64,000 bases of DNA from Luteimonas sp. J29 (GCF_000472505.1 NZ_AWZR01000007.1:62001-126000), one strand, 5' to 3'; numbered from the stretch's first letter, positions 42,764 through 52,004 are shown. Notes: generated by a model not told the origin, from the sequence alone. Program-made: numbers and translations.

Positions 42764-42784
42764 GGCGGGCGCATCGCACCCGCC
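42764..42784 (-). terminator. possible terminator of gcvH
   Basis: On the minus strand GGCGGGTGC pairs with GCGCCCGCC (one G-U) around GAT, 9 bases after the gcvH stop. Only TTT follows after one base, so the T-run is weak. Confidence 0.45.
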
Positions 42785-42792
42785 ACAGGAAG

Positions 42793-43188
42793 TCAGTGGT
42801 CGTCTTCCTCGATCAGCTCGGCGTAGTCGTCCGGGCCGAGCAGGTCGTTGAGCTGGTCGGGCTCGCTCGCCTCGACCACGAACAGCCAACCCTCGCCGTA
42901 GGCGTCCTCGTTGATCGTCTCGGGCTTGTCGGCCAGCGCGGTGTTGACCGCGGTCACCGTGCCCGACACCGGCGCGTAGACGTCCGACGCCGCCTTCACC
43001 GACTCGACCACGGCGCAGGCGTTGCCCGCCTCGACCGTGTCGCCGACCGCGGGAAGCTCGACGTAGACCAGGTCGCCGAGCAGGCCCTGGGCATGGTCGG
43101 AGATGCCGACGGTGACCTTGCCATCGCCTTCGATTCGGGCCCACTCGTGTGACTTCATGAACCTCAGGTCGCCAGGGATCTCGCTCAT
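42793..43188 (-). CDS. gcvH: glycine cleavage system H protein
   Basis: 131 residues, the usual length. The lipoyl-lysine is Lys65 in [14 protein letters not shown]; the N-terminus [20 protein letters not shown] and the middle [18 protein letters not shown] are typical. GcvH shuttles the methylamine intermediate between the P, T and L proteins of glycine cleavage in the cytoplasm. It lies 91 bases downstream of gcvT on the same strand, so the two form an operon; gcvP is not in the window. Confidence 0.97.
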   Translation of the reverse strand: MSEIPGDLRFMKSHEWARIEGDGKVTVGISDHAQGLLGDLVYVELPAVGDTVEAGNACAVVESVKAASDVYAPVSGTVTAVNTALADKPETINEDAYGEGWLFVVEASEPDQLNDLLGPDDYAELIEEDDH

Positions 43189-43279
43189 GCCGCTCTCCGG
43201 TCGTGCGGTGCAGGGGGGAAGTGGGGCTAGTGTATCGAAGCCCGGGTGGGCGGCCGCAAGCCGGACCGCGCTCCCGGAC

Positions 43280-44371
43280 TCAGGCGGGCTTGCCGTCGCG
43301 GACGAAGGGGAACTTCGCCACCCGCACCGGGACGTCGCGACCCCGGATGTCGACGCGCACGCCTGCCGACAGGTCCCCGGCAGGCACCCGGGCGAAGGCG
43401 ATCGCCTTGCCCAGCGTCGGCGAGAACGTCCCCGACAGGATCTCGCCGTCGCCCAGCGCGGTACGCACCGCCTGGCCGTGGCGCAGCACGCCCTTCTCGT
43501 CCATCACCAGGCCGACCATCTGCCGCGGCGCGCCGTCGCGCTTGTGCGCCTCGACCACCTCCCGGCCGATGAAGTCGCGGCCCTCGTCCAGCGACACCGT
43601 CCAGCCCAGCGCCGCCTCGAACGGGCTGGTGGTCTCGTCCATGTCCTGGCCGTAGAGGTTCATGCCCGCTTCCAGGCGCAGGGTGTCGCGCGCGCCCAGG
43701 CCGGCCGGCTTCACGCCGGCGCGCAGCAGCGCGTCCCACAGCGCCACCGTCCCTGCCTCGGAGGCGACCACTTCGAAGCCGTCCTCGCCGGTGTAGCCGG
43801 TGCGGGCGACGAACAGTTCGCCGAACGGAGTGGACGGGACTTCCGCGGCCGCGAACCTGCCCAGCGCGGACACCTTCGCGGCGGCGTCGCCGTCGAGCAG
43901 GCCGAGCAGCCGCTCGCGCGCGTTCGGTCCCTGCACGGCGATCATCGACAGCTCCGGCCGTTCGCGCACCTGCACGTCGAAACCGGCAGCCTGTGCACCG
44001 ATCCACGCCATGTCCTTGTCCCGGGTGGCGGCGTTGGTCACCATGCGGAAGGTGTCGCCGCCCCGGTCGTAGACGATCAGGTCGTCGATCACCCCGCCCT
44101 GCGGGTTGAGCATGCACGAGTACAGCGCCCGGCCCGGATTGATCCTGTCGATCGAGTTGGCGAGCAGCCGGCGCAGGAAGGCGCGCGCGCCGGGGCCGTC
44201 GATGTCGACCACGTTCATGTGGCTGACGTCGAACATGCCGGCGTCGCGCCGCACCTGGTGGTGCTCCTCGATCTGGGAGCCGTAGTGGATCGGCATGTCC
44301 CAGCCGCCGAAATCGACCATGCGCGCGCCCAGGGCGCGATGGCTGTCGTTGAGGATGGTCTTGCGGATCAT
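43280..44371 (-). CDS. gcvT: glycine cleavage system T protein (aminomethyltransferase)
   Basis: 363 residues, typical length. It has the N-terminal [20 protein letters not shown], the folate-site region [10 protein letters not shown] and the catalytic-Asp segment [13 protein letters not shown]. It transfers the methylene unit to tetrahydrofolate and releases ammonia. Together with gcvH it forms the glycine cleavage operon. Only 28 bases separate it from the CDF gene upstream on the same strand, so co-transcription is possible and there is no room for a glycine riboswitch immediately before it. Confidence 0.97.
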   Translation of the reverse strand: MIRKTILNDSHRALGARMVDFGGWDMPIHYGSQIEEHHQVRRDAGMFDVSHMNVVDIDGPGARAFLRRLLANSIDRINPGRALYSCMLNPQGGVIDDLIVYDRGGDTFRMVTNAATRDKDMAWIGAQAAGFDVQVRERPELSMIAVQGPNARERLLGLLDGDAAAKVSALGRFAAAEVPSTPFGELFVARTGYTGEDGFEVVASEAGTVALWDALLRAGVKPAGLGARDTLRLEAGMNLYGQDMDETTSPFEAALGWTVSLDEGRDFIGREVVEAHKRDGAPRQMVGLVMDEKGVLRHGQAVRTALGDGEILSGTFSPTLGKAIAFARVPAGDLSAGVRVDIRGRDVPVRVAKFPFVRDGKPA

Positions 44372-44399
44372 GGCGCCGTTCCTGCCTGGATTGGCGCAA

Positions 44400-45383
44400 T
44401 TATCCCCGATCGCCGCGCGGACCGGGTCGCCAGGCGTGGCCGCCGGCGTGCCCGGCGCCGCAGTCGGGGCCGTGGCATGGCCCGGTCTCGACCTGCAGCG
44501 TGGCGTGGCCGATGCCGAAACGCCCGTGCAGGAGTTCGCCGGCCGCGTGCCGCAGCGCGCGCGCGTCCACGGCCTCGTCCACCACCAGGTGCGCGGTCAT
44601 GGCCGCCTGGCGCGAGGCCAGCGCCCAGACATGCAGGTCGTGTACGTCCTCCACGCCCGGCAGCCCGGCGAGCGCCCCGCGCACCTGCTCCAGGTCGATG
44701 CCCTCGGGCACGCCCATCATCAGCACGTTGCCGGCCTGGCGCACGAGGACCCACGCGCGCGGCAGCACCCACAGGCCGATCGCCGCGGCGATGAGCGGGT
44801 CGGCCAGGCGCCAGCCGGTGAAGTGGATCACCAGCGCGCCGGCGACCACCCCGAGCGATCCGATCATGTCGGCCCAGACCTCGAGGTAGGCGCCCTTGAC
44901 GTTGAGGCTCTCCTCGCTGCCGGCATGCAGCAGCCGCATCGCGACGAGGTTCACCAGCAGTCCGGCGACGCCGACGGCCAGCATCCCGAGCGATGCCACC
45001 TCGGGCGGCTCCACGATGCGCATCGCCGCCTCCCACAGGATGTAGCCCGACAGCGCGAACAGGAGCAGGCCGTTGAACAGCGCCCCCATCGCCTCGGCGC
45101 GCACGTAGCCGAAGCTGCGGCGCGCATCCGGCGGGCGCCGCGACAGTCGCACGGCGACCAGGGCGACGGCCAGCGCGAACGCGTCGGTGACCATGTGCGC
45201 CGCGTCCGACAGCAGCGCCAGGCTGTTGGTGGCGAAGGCGGCGGCCGCCTCGACCGCCGCGAACAGGACGATCAGCGCCAGCGCCCACCACAGCGGGCGC
45301 TCATGGCGGATGCTGGCCGCCGATGCGTGCTCATGGTGATGGTGGGCGTGGCCGCCGTGGCCGGGGTGGTGGTCGTGCGCCAT
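44400..45383 (-). CDS. CDF-family metal cation exporter (CzcD/DmeF-like)
   Basis: 327 residues. A histidine-rich N-terminus ([19 protein letters not shown]), six membrane segments and a C-terminal cytoplasmic domain define a cation diffusion facilitator. The metal-site motifs are [15 protein letters not shown] in the second helix and [14 protein letters not shown] in the fifth (HxxxD- and DxxxD-type pairs). The C-terminus has a further [15 protein letters not shown] segment. Zn, Co or Cd are likely substrates; the exact metal cannot be read from sequence. Directly upstream of gcvT on the same strand. Confidence 0.93.
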   Translation of the reverse strand: MAHDHHPGHGGHAHHHHEHASAASIRHERPLWWALALIVLFAAVEAAAAFATNSLALLSDAAHMVTDAFALAVALVAVRLSRRPPDARRSFGYVRAEAMGALFNGLLLFALSGYILWEAAMRIVEPPEVASLGMLAVGVAGLLVNLVAMRLLHAGSEESLNVKGAYLEVWADMIGSLGVVAGALVIHFTGWRLADPLIAAAIGLWVLPRAWVLVRQAGNVLMMGVPEGIDLEQVRGALAGLPGVEDVHDLHVWALASRQAAMTAHLVVDEAVDARALRHAAGELLHGRFGIGHATLQVETGPCHGPDCGAGHAGGHAWRPGPRGDRG

Positions 45384-45492
45384 GCGCGCACGCTAGCCAC
45401 GACCGGCGCTGTTACACAATCGCGTGCGGTGCGTCGCCGCCGGCCGGGCGGGCGCCCCGGGCGACGCAGCGCAGCCGCGGCGTACGCTGCGG

Positions 45493-45960
45493 CTACGCCT
45501 GCGGTGCGGCTGGCGTCACCTCGGGTTCGACGTGCAGGATCTCGCCATCGGTCCCGGTCACGCGCACGGGCGTGCCGGCCGGCAAGTCCGGACCCTGCAC
45601 GGTCCAGAACGCGTCCCCGATCTTGACCCGCCCACGCCCGGCCACGATCGGCTGCTCGAGCGCCACCACGCGGCCGACGTGGTGGTAGGCGCGCTTGTTG
45701 AGCGTCGGGCGGTCGCTCTCGCGCTCGCGCCCGCGCCCGCGCACGTACTTGCGGTACACCTGGATCGACACGAAGCTCAGGACCACGAAGGCCGCGACCT
45801 GGGCCAGCAGCGGGATCCCCGGCACCAGCAGCACGGCCAGGAACACCGCCGCGGCGGCCAGCCCCATCCAGAGCATGAAGGCGCCGGGCGCCAGCGCTTC
45901 CGCCGCGAACAGCAGCAGCGCCACCGCCGCCCAGCCGACCACGTCCCAGCGCAGCTCCAC
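45493..45960 (-). CDS. NfeD-family membrane protein
   Basis: 155 residues: a pair of N-terminal hydrophobic segments (VVGWAAVALLLFAAEALAPG and FLAVLLVPGIPLLAQVAAFV) and a C-terminal soluble OB-fold-like domain (RVVALEQPIVAGRGRVKIGD followed by FWTVQGPDLPAGTPVRV). This is the short NfeD type encoded beside SPFH proteins, with which it is thought to work in membrane-domain organisation or quality control. It starts 4 bases after the stop of the SPFH gene, clearly the same operon. Confidence 0.93.
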   Translation of the reverse strand: MELRWDVVGWAAVALLLFAAEALAPGAFMLWMGLAAAAVFLAVLLVPGIPLLAQVAAFVVLSFVSIQVYRKYVRGRGRERESDRPTLNKRAYHHVGRVVALEQPIVAGRGRVKIGDAFWTVQGPDLPAGTPVRVTGTDGEILHVEPEVTPAAPQA

Positions 45961-45963
45961 GGC

Positions 45964-46944
45964 TCAGCTCCCCGCCGGGAAGGTGGGGCGCGGCGGCGGC
46001 GGCTGGTTGCCGCCGCGCGGGGCGGACTGCTGCTTGCCGAGCGCATCCTTCGCCAGCTCGGCGATGCCGGCGATCGAACCGATGATGCCGCTCGACTCCA
46101 TCGGCATGAGCACGAACTTCTGGTTCGGCGCGGTGGCGAGCTTCTCGAACGCCTCGACGTACTTCTGCGCGACGAAATAGTTGATCGCCTGCACGTCGCC
46201 CTGGGCGATGGCCTCGGACACCATCTGCGTGGCCTTGGCCTCGGCCTCGGCCAGCCGCTCGCGCGCCTCGGCCTCGCGGAACGCGGCCTCCTTCTGGCCC
46301 TCGGCCTCGAGGATCGCCGCCTGCTTCTCGCCTTCGGCGCGCAGGATCTCGGACTGGCGGTGGCCCTCGGCCTCGAGGATCACCGCGCGGCGGTCGCGCT
46401 CGGCCTTCATCTGCCGCGCCATCGCGTCGACCAGGTCGCGCGGCGGCTGGATGTCCCGGATCTCGATGCGGGTGACCTTCACGCCCCAGGGGTTGGTGGC
46501 GTGGTCGACCACGTTCAGCAGCTGGGCGTTGATCGCCTCGCGTCCGCTCAGCGACTCGTCGAGGTCCATCGAGCCGATCACGGTGCGGATGTTGGTCTGG
46601 ACCAGGGCGATCATGGCGATCTCGAGGTTGGAGACCTCGTAGGCCGCCTTGGCCGCATCCAGCACCTGGAAGAACACCACGCCGTCGACCTTGACCACCG
46701 CGTTGTCCTTGGTGATCACGTCCTGGCTGGGCACGTCCAGCACCTGCTCCATCATGTTGACCTTGCGCCCGACGCCGTACACCACGGGGATCAGGAAGTG
46801 CAGCCCCGGGTCCAGGGTGTGGGTGTACTTGCCGAAGCGCTCGACCGTCCACTCGTAGCCCTGCGGCACCATCCTGACGGTCTTGAACAGGATGATGATG
46901 CCGGCGACCAGCAGCACCGCGGTCAGAAACATGCCTCCGCCCAT
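45964..46944 (-). CDS. SPFH/stomatin-like protein (QmcA-like)
   Basis: 326 residues with an N-terminal membrane anchor (MFLTAVLLVAGIIILFKTVR) and a complete SPFH domain (YEWTVERFGKYTHTLDPGLH; NMMEQVLDVPSQDVITKDNA). A coiled coil rich in AEGE repeats follows, then a Gly/Pro tail. It matches the QmcA/stomatin group, which organises membrane microdomains and cooperates with NfeD proteins. Operon with the NfeD gene (3 bases between). The anchor and SPFH domain are intact, so it should be functional. Confidence 0.94.
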   Translation of the reverse strand: MGGGMFLTAVLLVAGIIILFKTVRMVPQGYEWTVERFGKYTHTLDPGLHFLIPVVYGVGRKVNMMEQVLDVPSQDVITKDNAVVKVDGVVFFQVLDAAKAAYEVSNLEIAMIALVQTNIRTVIGSMDLDESLSGREAINAQLLNVVDHATNPWGVKVTRIEIRDIQPPRDLVDAMARQMKAERDRRAVILEAEGHRQSEILRAEGEKQAAILEAEGQKEAAFREAEARERLAEAEAKATQMVSEAIAQGDVQAINYFVAQKYVEAFEKLATAPNQKFVLMPMESSGIIGSIAGIAELAKDALGKQQSAPRGGNQPPPPRPTFPAGS

Positions 46945-47110
46945 GGAATCGCTCCTCCCTCGTCAGGTTCCAGTATAGGGTGGGGACGGCACGCGGGGCC
47001 CGGATGTGACCGCCCCCGCCGGGCCCGGCACCGGCCGGCGCAGCCCGACGGGCCGATACCCGCGGCCCGCGCTGCGACCATTCCGCCTCCGCCCGCATCC
47101 AGACTGGGGA

Positions 47111-47707
47111 ATGCCTGCCACGAACGGACCCGCGTCGAGCTTTGCCATCGACCTGCCCGACGCCCTCCTGGCGCGGGCCAGGGCCGGCGACCGCGTGGCG
47201 TTCGAGCAGGTGTACCGCTGGTTCGAGCGCCCGGTGTTCTCGCTGGCGCTGCGCATCTGCGGCGACCGCGAGGAGGCGGCCGAGGTGCTGCAGGAGACGA
47301 TGTTGAAGGTGTTCGACCGCATCGGCGGCTTCCGCGGCGACAGCCCGTTCTGGGCGTGGCTGCGCCAGATCGCGGTGAACGAGGCGCTGATGAAGCTGCG
47401 CCGCGCCCGCCGCCTGGCCGACGAGCTGCCGATGGAGGACGGTTTCGACGCCGCCGACGAGCTCGCGCCGCCGCCGCCCGCCGCCGCCGACGCCGCCCTG
47501 CTGCAGCGCGCCCTGGCCGCCTTGCCCGCGACCACCCGGAGCGTGCTGTGGCTGTACCACGCCGAGGGTTACACGCACGAGGAAATCGCTGCCGCCATGA
47601 ACCGGACCACCAGCTTCTCCAAGTCGCAACTCGCGCGCGGCACCCGCCGCCTGCGCATGCTGCTTGGCTGCGACGCCAGCGCGGCAAGGGAGGCGGCCCA
47701 TGCGTGA
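47111..47707 (+). CDS. ECF-type RNA polymerase sigma factor
   Basis: 198 residues. Sigma region 2 spans about residues 20-90 (ALRICGDREEAAEVLQETML followed by KVFDRIGGFRGDSPFWAWL), and region 4 spans about 130-185 (WLYHAEGYTHEEIAAAMNRT followed by SKSQLARGTRRLR). It carries no extra domain. It would direct RNA polymerase to a stress or envelope regulon. The start ATG 47111 was chosen because the residues before it in the open frame are Pro/Arg-rich and unlike the family. It overlaps the next gene by 8 bases; that product is the likely anti-sigma factor. Confidence 0.92.
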   Translation: MPATNGPASSFAIDLPDALLARARAGDRVAFEQVYRWFERPVFSLALRICGDREEAAEVLQETMLKVFDRIGGFRGDSPFWAWLRQIAVNEALMKLRRARRLADELPMEDGFDAADELAPPPPAAADAALLQRALAALPATTRSVLWLYHAEGYTHEEIAAAMNRTTSFSKSQLARGTRRLRMLLGCDASAAREAAHA

Positions 47708-48257
47708 CGCGGACCTGCACCCGCCGCGCGTGCCGGCCAGCTGGGGCGAAGCATTTGCCGCGCTGCCCCAGGAATCGCCGCCCGATGGTGGCTGGAACGC
47801 CGTGGCCGGGCGGCTGGACGCGCGCCGCCGCACGCGTGCGCCGCTGTGGCTGGCGATGGCCGCCGCGATCGCGCTGCTCGCGATCGCGCTGCCTTGGCGG
47901 ATCGCCGGGCCGGGCGGAGACGGCCCGGCGCCGCAGGACGCAGGGCTTGCGCAGGCGCAGGGCGACCCGATGGAAGCCCTCTACGCCGAATCGGCCCGGC
48001 TCGAGACCCTGCTCGCGGTGGCGCGCGACGACCGCTTCGGCAGCGGCACCGCCCTCGCGCTCGCCAGCGAGTACGAGTCGCGGCTGGCCGCGATCGACGC
48101 CGCCCTGAGGCAGCCCGGACTGTCGCGCGAGCAGCGCCAGGCCCTGTGGCAGGAACGCGTCGACAGCCTGCGCACGCTTGCCGGCTTCGAAAGCAACCGC
48201 CGCTGGCTGCAGTCGCAGGGCACGGTCTACGACGCCGCGCTGGTGCTCATCGACTGA
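47700..48257 (+). CDS. predicted membrane anti-sigma factor partner
   Basis: 185 residues. A cytoplasmic N-terminal part (about 45 residues, WGEAFAALPQESPPDGGWNA) precedes one membrane helix (APLWLAMAAAIALLAIALPW) and a periplasmic helical part of about 110 residues. No zinc-binding anti-sigma motif was seen, so the anti-sigma role is inferred from the 8-base overlap with the sigma gene and the membrane topology. A PDZ protein gene follows 41 bases downstream and may take part in the same signalling. Confidence 0.7.
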   Translation: MRDADLHPPRVPASWGEAFAALPQESPPDGGWNAVAGRLDARRRTRAPLWLAMAAAIALLAIALPWRIAGPGGDGPAPQDAGLAQAQGDPMEALYAESARLETLLAVARDDRFGSGTALALASEYESRLAAIDAALRQPGLSREQRQALWQERVDSLRTLAGFESNRRWLQSQGTVYDAALVLID

Positions 48258-48298
48258 ACGTTTCCCATGCGGATCCCCGCCCCATCCCCGAGGTCGAC

Positions 48299-49393
48299 AT
48301 GAAATCACTGCCCCGCACCCTCCTCGCCGCCTCCCTGTCGCTGCTGCTGGCCGGCGGCGCCGTCGCCGCGGACGACGGCAAGGCCGCGACCGAACGCGAG
48401 ATCGCCGCCGCGCGCGCGGAACTCGAACGCGCCGCCAGACGCTACGCCGAACTCGCGCGCGGCCAGGCGCGCGATGCCGGGCGCCTTGCCGAGGAGGCGC
48501 GGAAGCTGGCGGAGGCGACCGCGGCCGAGTTCGCCGCAGCCCGCGGACGCCCGGTGCTCGGGGTCCTGCTCGAAGGCGACGACCAGCCCGGGGTGCGCAT
48601 CGCCGGCGTGACCCCCGGCAGCGGCGCCGCCGAGGCCGGGCTGCGCACCGGCGACCGCCTGGTCTCGGTCGACGGCAAGGAGATCCTCGGCAACACCGGC
48701 GAACTGCGCGTGGGCAACGCGCGCAAGCTGCTCGGCGGGCTCGAGGCGGACAAGCCGGTGCGCATCGGCTACCTGCGCGACGGCCGCCGCGCCACGGTCG
48801 ACGTGACGCCCCGGCGCGACCGCCGGCTGGCGGTGATCAGCGCCCCGGGCGGACTCGGTTTCGTGGGCGATGGCGATGTGTTCGAGTTCGAGCGCCTGCC
48901 CGGCATTACCCCGGAGGTGCGTGCGGAACTGCAGCGGGTGATCGAAGGCGAGACGAGCCGGCTCGCGTCGGCGTTCCGCTGGCGCGGCCTGCACCTGGCG
49001 ACGGTCGATCCGGAGCTCGGCCGCTACTTCGGCACCGAGCGGGGCGTGCTGGTGCTGTCGCCCGGCGGCATGGAGGGCCTGCAGGCGGGCGACGTGATCC
49101 AGCGCGTGGACGGCAAGGCGGTGGCGACGCCGCGCGAGGTGATGGACGTGCTGCGCGGCAAGGAGGAAGGCGAACGCGTGAGCGTGGACTACCTGCGCGA
49201 CCGCAGGAGCGCGCAGGCGCGCGTCGCCGTGCCGAAGGCGATGGCGTGGCCACCGGCGCCGCCTGCGCCACCCGCGCCGCCGCCGAAGCCGGCCGCGTCG
49301 GCGGTTCCGCCCCCGCCCGCCCCGCCCCCGCCGCCGGACACCGGGCGGACCGTCGCCATCCTGGCCACCGGCGCAACCGCGGCCGGCCGCTGA
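48299..49393 (+). CDS. exported protein with two PDZ domains
   Basis: 364 residues. A signal peptide (ending ...GGAVAA) is followed by a charged helical stretch likely to be a coiled coil (EIAAARAELERAARRYAELA). Two PDZ domains follow: about residues 80-165 (GVRIAGVTPGSGAAEAGLRT then GDRLVSVDGKEIL) and about 235-320 (GVLVLSPGGMEGLQAGDVIQ then RVDGKAV). The tail is Pro/Ala-rich. No protease domain is present, so it is a PDZ adaptor rather than a DegP-like enzyme. ATG 48299 starts the signal peptide. As third gene after a sigma factor and its membrane partner, it could sense envelope proteins for that pathway. Confidence 0.85.
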   Translation: MKSLPRTLLAASLSLLLAGGAVAADDGKAATEREIAAARAELERAARRYAELARGQARDAGRLAEEARKLAEATAAEFAAARGRPVLGVLLEGDDQPGVRIAGVTPGSGAAEAGLRTGDRLVSVDGKEILGNTGELRVGNARKLLGGLEADKPVRIGYLRDGRRATVDVTPRRDRRLAVISAPGGLGFVGDGDVFEFERLPGITPEVRAELQRVIEGETSRLASAFRWRGLHLATVDPELGRYFGTERGVLVLSPGGMEGLQAGDVIQRVDGKAVATPREVMDVLRGKEEGERVSVDYLRDRRSAQARVAVPKAMAWPPAPPAPPAPPPKPAASAVPPPPAPPPPPDTGRTVAILATGATAAGR

Positions 49394-49539
49394 GCACTCC
49401 GTCGCCCCGCGCGCCGGTCGCGATGGGCGCCTTGCACGGGCATTCGCCGGATCCCGGCCCGCGTGGGGCATGCGCGCAAGACGGGGCAATCCCACGTCCC
49501 CCGGCCGGGAGCGCGCGTGACCGGCACGGCGACGCGGAG

Positions 49540-49737
49540 CTACTTGGTCAGGATCAGCTTGTCGTTGCGCGTGTGCCGCAACCGGTAGCACTCGCCGCCG
49601 TGGCGGATCAGCACTTCGCGCCTGCCCTGGAGCAGCTGGCCGCTGTCGATCTCCACGGCGCCGGCCCGCTGGCGCGACGACCGCACGTCGTCCGGCACAG
49701 AAGCGGTTCCGGGGTGGTCATCCGGGGTCACGAACAT
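49540..49737 (-). CDS. hemP: hemin uptake protein HemP
   Basis: 65 residues. The C-terminal part QLLQGRREVLIRHGGECYRL and RHTRNDKLILTK is the HemP/HmuP signature. These small proteins are usually encoded next to heme receptors and may regulate them. No heme receptor or hmu transport gene follows, so the gene stands alone here. A Fur box lies 29 bases upstream of the start, consistent with control by iron. ATG 49737 follows GAGGATGCCCG. Confidence 0.9.
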   Translation of the reverse strand: MFVTPDDHPGTASVPDDVRSSRQRAGAVEIDSGQLLQGRREVLIRHGGECYRLRHTRNDKLILTK

Positions 49738-49766
49738 CGGGCATCCTCGCCGGCGGGATTGTCGAT

Positions 49767-49785
49767 GCTAATGATTCTCATTCGG
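49767..49785 (-). promoter_or_regulatory. Fur box upstream of hemP
   Basis: Plus-strand GCTAATGATTCTCATTCGG holds the inverted pair AATGA/TCATT. On the minus strand it matches 14 of 19 positions of the GATAATGATAATCATTATC consensus, and it lies just upstream of hemP. Fur with iron would repress the gene. Confidence 0.75.
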
Positions 49786-49806
49786 CTGTCAACCGCGATG
49801 CCACGC

Positions 49807-50769
49807 TCAGCCGACGACCGCCTCCAGCCGCCGCCACACCGGTTCGTCGAACCGCCCCGCCAGCTCCAGCGCACCGAGGTTCTCGACCAGCTGGTCCGGC
49901 CTCGATGCGCCGAGGATGACGCTCGACACGTGCGGATTGCCCAGGCACCAGGCGATCGCCAGCGGCGCCGGCGCCACCCCGAGTTCGGCCGCGACCGCGC
50001 TGAAGCGGCGCGCCCGCGCCAGCCGTGCCTGCCCGTCCGGACTGTCGAGCCGGCCCGGCGCGTCCGGCCGGGCCATCCGGCTGCCTTCGGGGATGCCGGC
50101 GTCGTACTTGCCGCTGAGCAGGCCGAAGGCGAGCGGCGACCACACCGTGGTCCCCAGGCCGCACTCGGCGTACAGCGAGGCGTATTCGAGCTCGACCCGC
50201 TCGCGATGGAGCAGGTTGTACTGAGGCTGCTCCATCGTGGGCGGCGCGAGGTGGTGCGCGCGGGCAACGTCGAAGGCTTCCCGGATGAGCGTTGCCGGCC
50301 ACTCCGACGTGCCCCAGTACAGCACCTTGCCCTGCCGCACCAGGTCGTCCATCGCGCGCACGGTTTCGGCGACCGGGGTGTCGGGATCTGGGCGATGGCA
50401 GAAGAACAGGTCGAGGTAGTCCACGCGCAGGCGACGCAGCGCGTCGTGGCAGGCGTCGCGCACGTGCTTGCGCGACAGACCGGCCTGGGTCGGGCGCGGC
50501 TGCGCGGCCGAACCGAAACAGACCTTGCTCGACACGCAGAACCCGTCGCGCGGCAGGCGCAGGTCGGCGACCACGTCGCCCAGCACCCGCTCGGCCTCGC
50601 CGTGGGCGTAGTTCTCGGCGCTGTCGAAGAAGTTGACGCCGTGGTCCCAGGCCAGCGCCACCAGTTCGCGCATCTCGCCGCGGCCCAGGCGCGCGCCCGC
50701 GGTAAGCCAGGTGCCGAGCGACAGGGCCGAGAGCTTCAGGCCCGAACCGCCGAGCCGGCGATACTGCAT
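49807..50769 (-). CDS. aldo/keto reductase (potassium-channel beta-subunit type)
   Basis: 320 residues. The signature MQYRRLGGSGLKLSALSLGT, the catalytic region NFFDSAENYAHGEAERVLGD (Asp, Tyr), the RLRVDYLDLFFCHRPD strand and YWGTSEWPATLI are all present, matching the YghZ/Kv-beta branch of the superfamily. It would reduce aldehydes or ketones with NADPH; the physiological substrate is not indicated by neighbours. ATG 50769 is preferred to the upstream codon at 50796 because the family starts MxYRxLG. It ends just beyond the hemP Fur box, on the same strand. Confidence 0.92.
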   Translation of the reverse strand: MQYRRLGGSGLKLSALSLGTWLTAGARLGRGEMRELVALAWDHGVNFFDSAENYAHGEAERVLGDVVADLRLPRDGFCVSSKVCFGSAAQPRPTQAGLSRKHVRDACHDALRRLRVDYLDLFFCHRPDPDTPVAETVRAMDDLVRQGKVLYWGTSEWPATLIREAFDVARAHHLAPPTMEQPQYNLLHRERVELEYASLYAECGLGTTVWSPLAFGLLSGKYDAGIPEGSRMARPDAPGRLDSPDGQARLARARRFSAVAAELGVAPAPLAIAWCLGNPHVSSVILGASRPDQLVENLGALELAGRFDEPVWRRLEAVVG

Positions 50770-50879
50770 GGCTGTCCTCCGGATGGGATGCGCCACAGTC
50801 TAGCCGTGCCGGCACCCTCCGGGGCCACGCGCAGGCGCGGCGCGGTATGCTCGCGCGGCGTTCACGGCTGCCAAGGTCC

Positions 50880-52004
50880 ATGCACGATTCCTCGCTCAGG
50901 CGCTTCCTCGCCAGCCTCTTCGGCCGCCCCGACGAGGTGATGCTCGAACTGGGCGCCGTCGGCGAACGGATGGTGGCGAAGGTACGCGCGCTGCTGTCGC
51001 TGCTGGCGCTGGCGCTGCCGCTGGCCCCGGTGCTGACCCACGGCGACACCGGCCGCATCCTGGTGGGCCTGGGCGTGGCGGTGTTCGTGAACCTGATGGC
51101 GCAGATCTGGCTGGCGCTCGCGCGCGACCACCGCCGGCTGCGCTGGCTGCCCTACGCCACGGGTACCTACGACATCAGCATCATCACGGCGGTACTGGCG
51201 CTGCAGGCCACGGGCGATGCGACGGCCGCCCTCAACGGCGTGGGCGTGTGGAGCTTCTACCTGTTCGCGATCGCGCTCACCGCCCTGCGCCACGACGGCC
51301 GCCTCACCCTCTGGGTCGGCGGGCTGGCGGTGCTGCAGTACGGCCTGCTGGTGGCGATGGTGCTGGGGATGGCGAACGAGCCGCTGCTGTCGATCGAGCA
51401 CGGCGCGGTCACGGTGCGCGGCCAGGGCACGCGGCTGGTGCTGCTCGGGCTGATGACCCTGCTCGCCGCCACCCTGGTGTACCGGATGCAGCGGCTGATC
51501 GAGATGTCCGGGCGCGACAGCCTGACCGGGGTGCCCAACCGCGCCTGGCTGATGCAGCGGCTGCCGCGCATGTTCGAGGCCGCGCGGCGCGAGGGCCGAT
51601 CGGTGTCGATCGGGCTGGTGGACCTGGACCACTTCAACCGCGTGTACCAGGAGCTGGGCCAGGCCACAGGCGACCGCGCCATCCGCCACCTGGTGGGGCA
51701 CCTGCGGGAAATGCTGGACGAGGACGAGCACCTGGCGCGGATCGGCGGCCAGGAGTTCGTGCTGGTGCTGCTGTGCCCGATCGGCAGCGCCTGGGAGCGG
51801 ATCGACCGCTACCGCCGCAGCCTGGCCGAACGCCCGTTCCAGACCGACCGCGGCAACGAACCGGTGGCGCTGAGCTTCAGCGCCGGCCTCGCCGCCTTCC
51901 CCCAGGACGGCGCCACCGCCTCGGCCCTGCTCGGGGCCGCCGACCGGCGGCTGCAGGAAGCCAAGCGCTGCGGGCGCAACCGGGTGGTCGCCCGCGACGG
52001 CTGA
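50880..52004 (+). CDS. membrane GGDEF-family protein with degenerate GGQEF signature
   Basis: 374 residues. Five or six hydrophobic segments fill residues 30-200, followed by a GGDEF-type domain (DSLTGVPNRAWLMQRLPRMF, IGLVDLDHFNRVYQELGQAT, LARIGGQEFVLVLL). The signature reads GGQEF near residue 288, whereas active diguanylate cyclases have GG[D/E]EF; other common positions (HFKxxND) are also altered (HFNRVYQ). It may therefore be inactive and work as a c-di-GMP or GTP receptor, or have altered activity. ATG 50880 was chosen as the start of the hydrophilic head MHDSSLRRF. Divergent from the aldo/keto reductase. Confidence 0.85.
   Translation: MHDSSLRRFLASLFGRPDEVMLELGAVGERMVAKVRALLSLLALALPLAPVLTHGDTGRILVGLGVAVFVNLMAQIWLALARDHRRLRWLPYATGTYDISIITAVLALQATGDATAALNGVGVWSFYLFAIALTALRHDGRLTLWVGGLAVLQYGLLVAMVLGMANEPLLSIEHGAVTVRGQGTRLVLLGLMTLLAATLVYRMQRLIEMSGRDSLTGVPNRAWLMQRLPRMFEAARREGRSVSIGLVDLDHFNRVYQELGQATGDRAIRHLVGHLREMLDEDEHLARIGGQEFVLVLLCPIGSAWERIDRYRRSLAERPFQTDRGNEPVALSFSAGLAAFPQDGATASALLGAADRRLQEAKRCGRNRVVARDG

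Noticed and set aside
44372-44399. Glycine riboswitch in front of gcvT
   Set aside because: Only 28 bases separate gcvT from the CDF gene, too short for the aptamer, and no matching core was seen within that gap.
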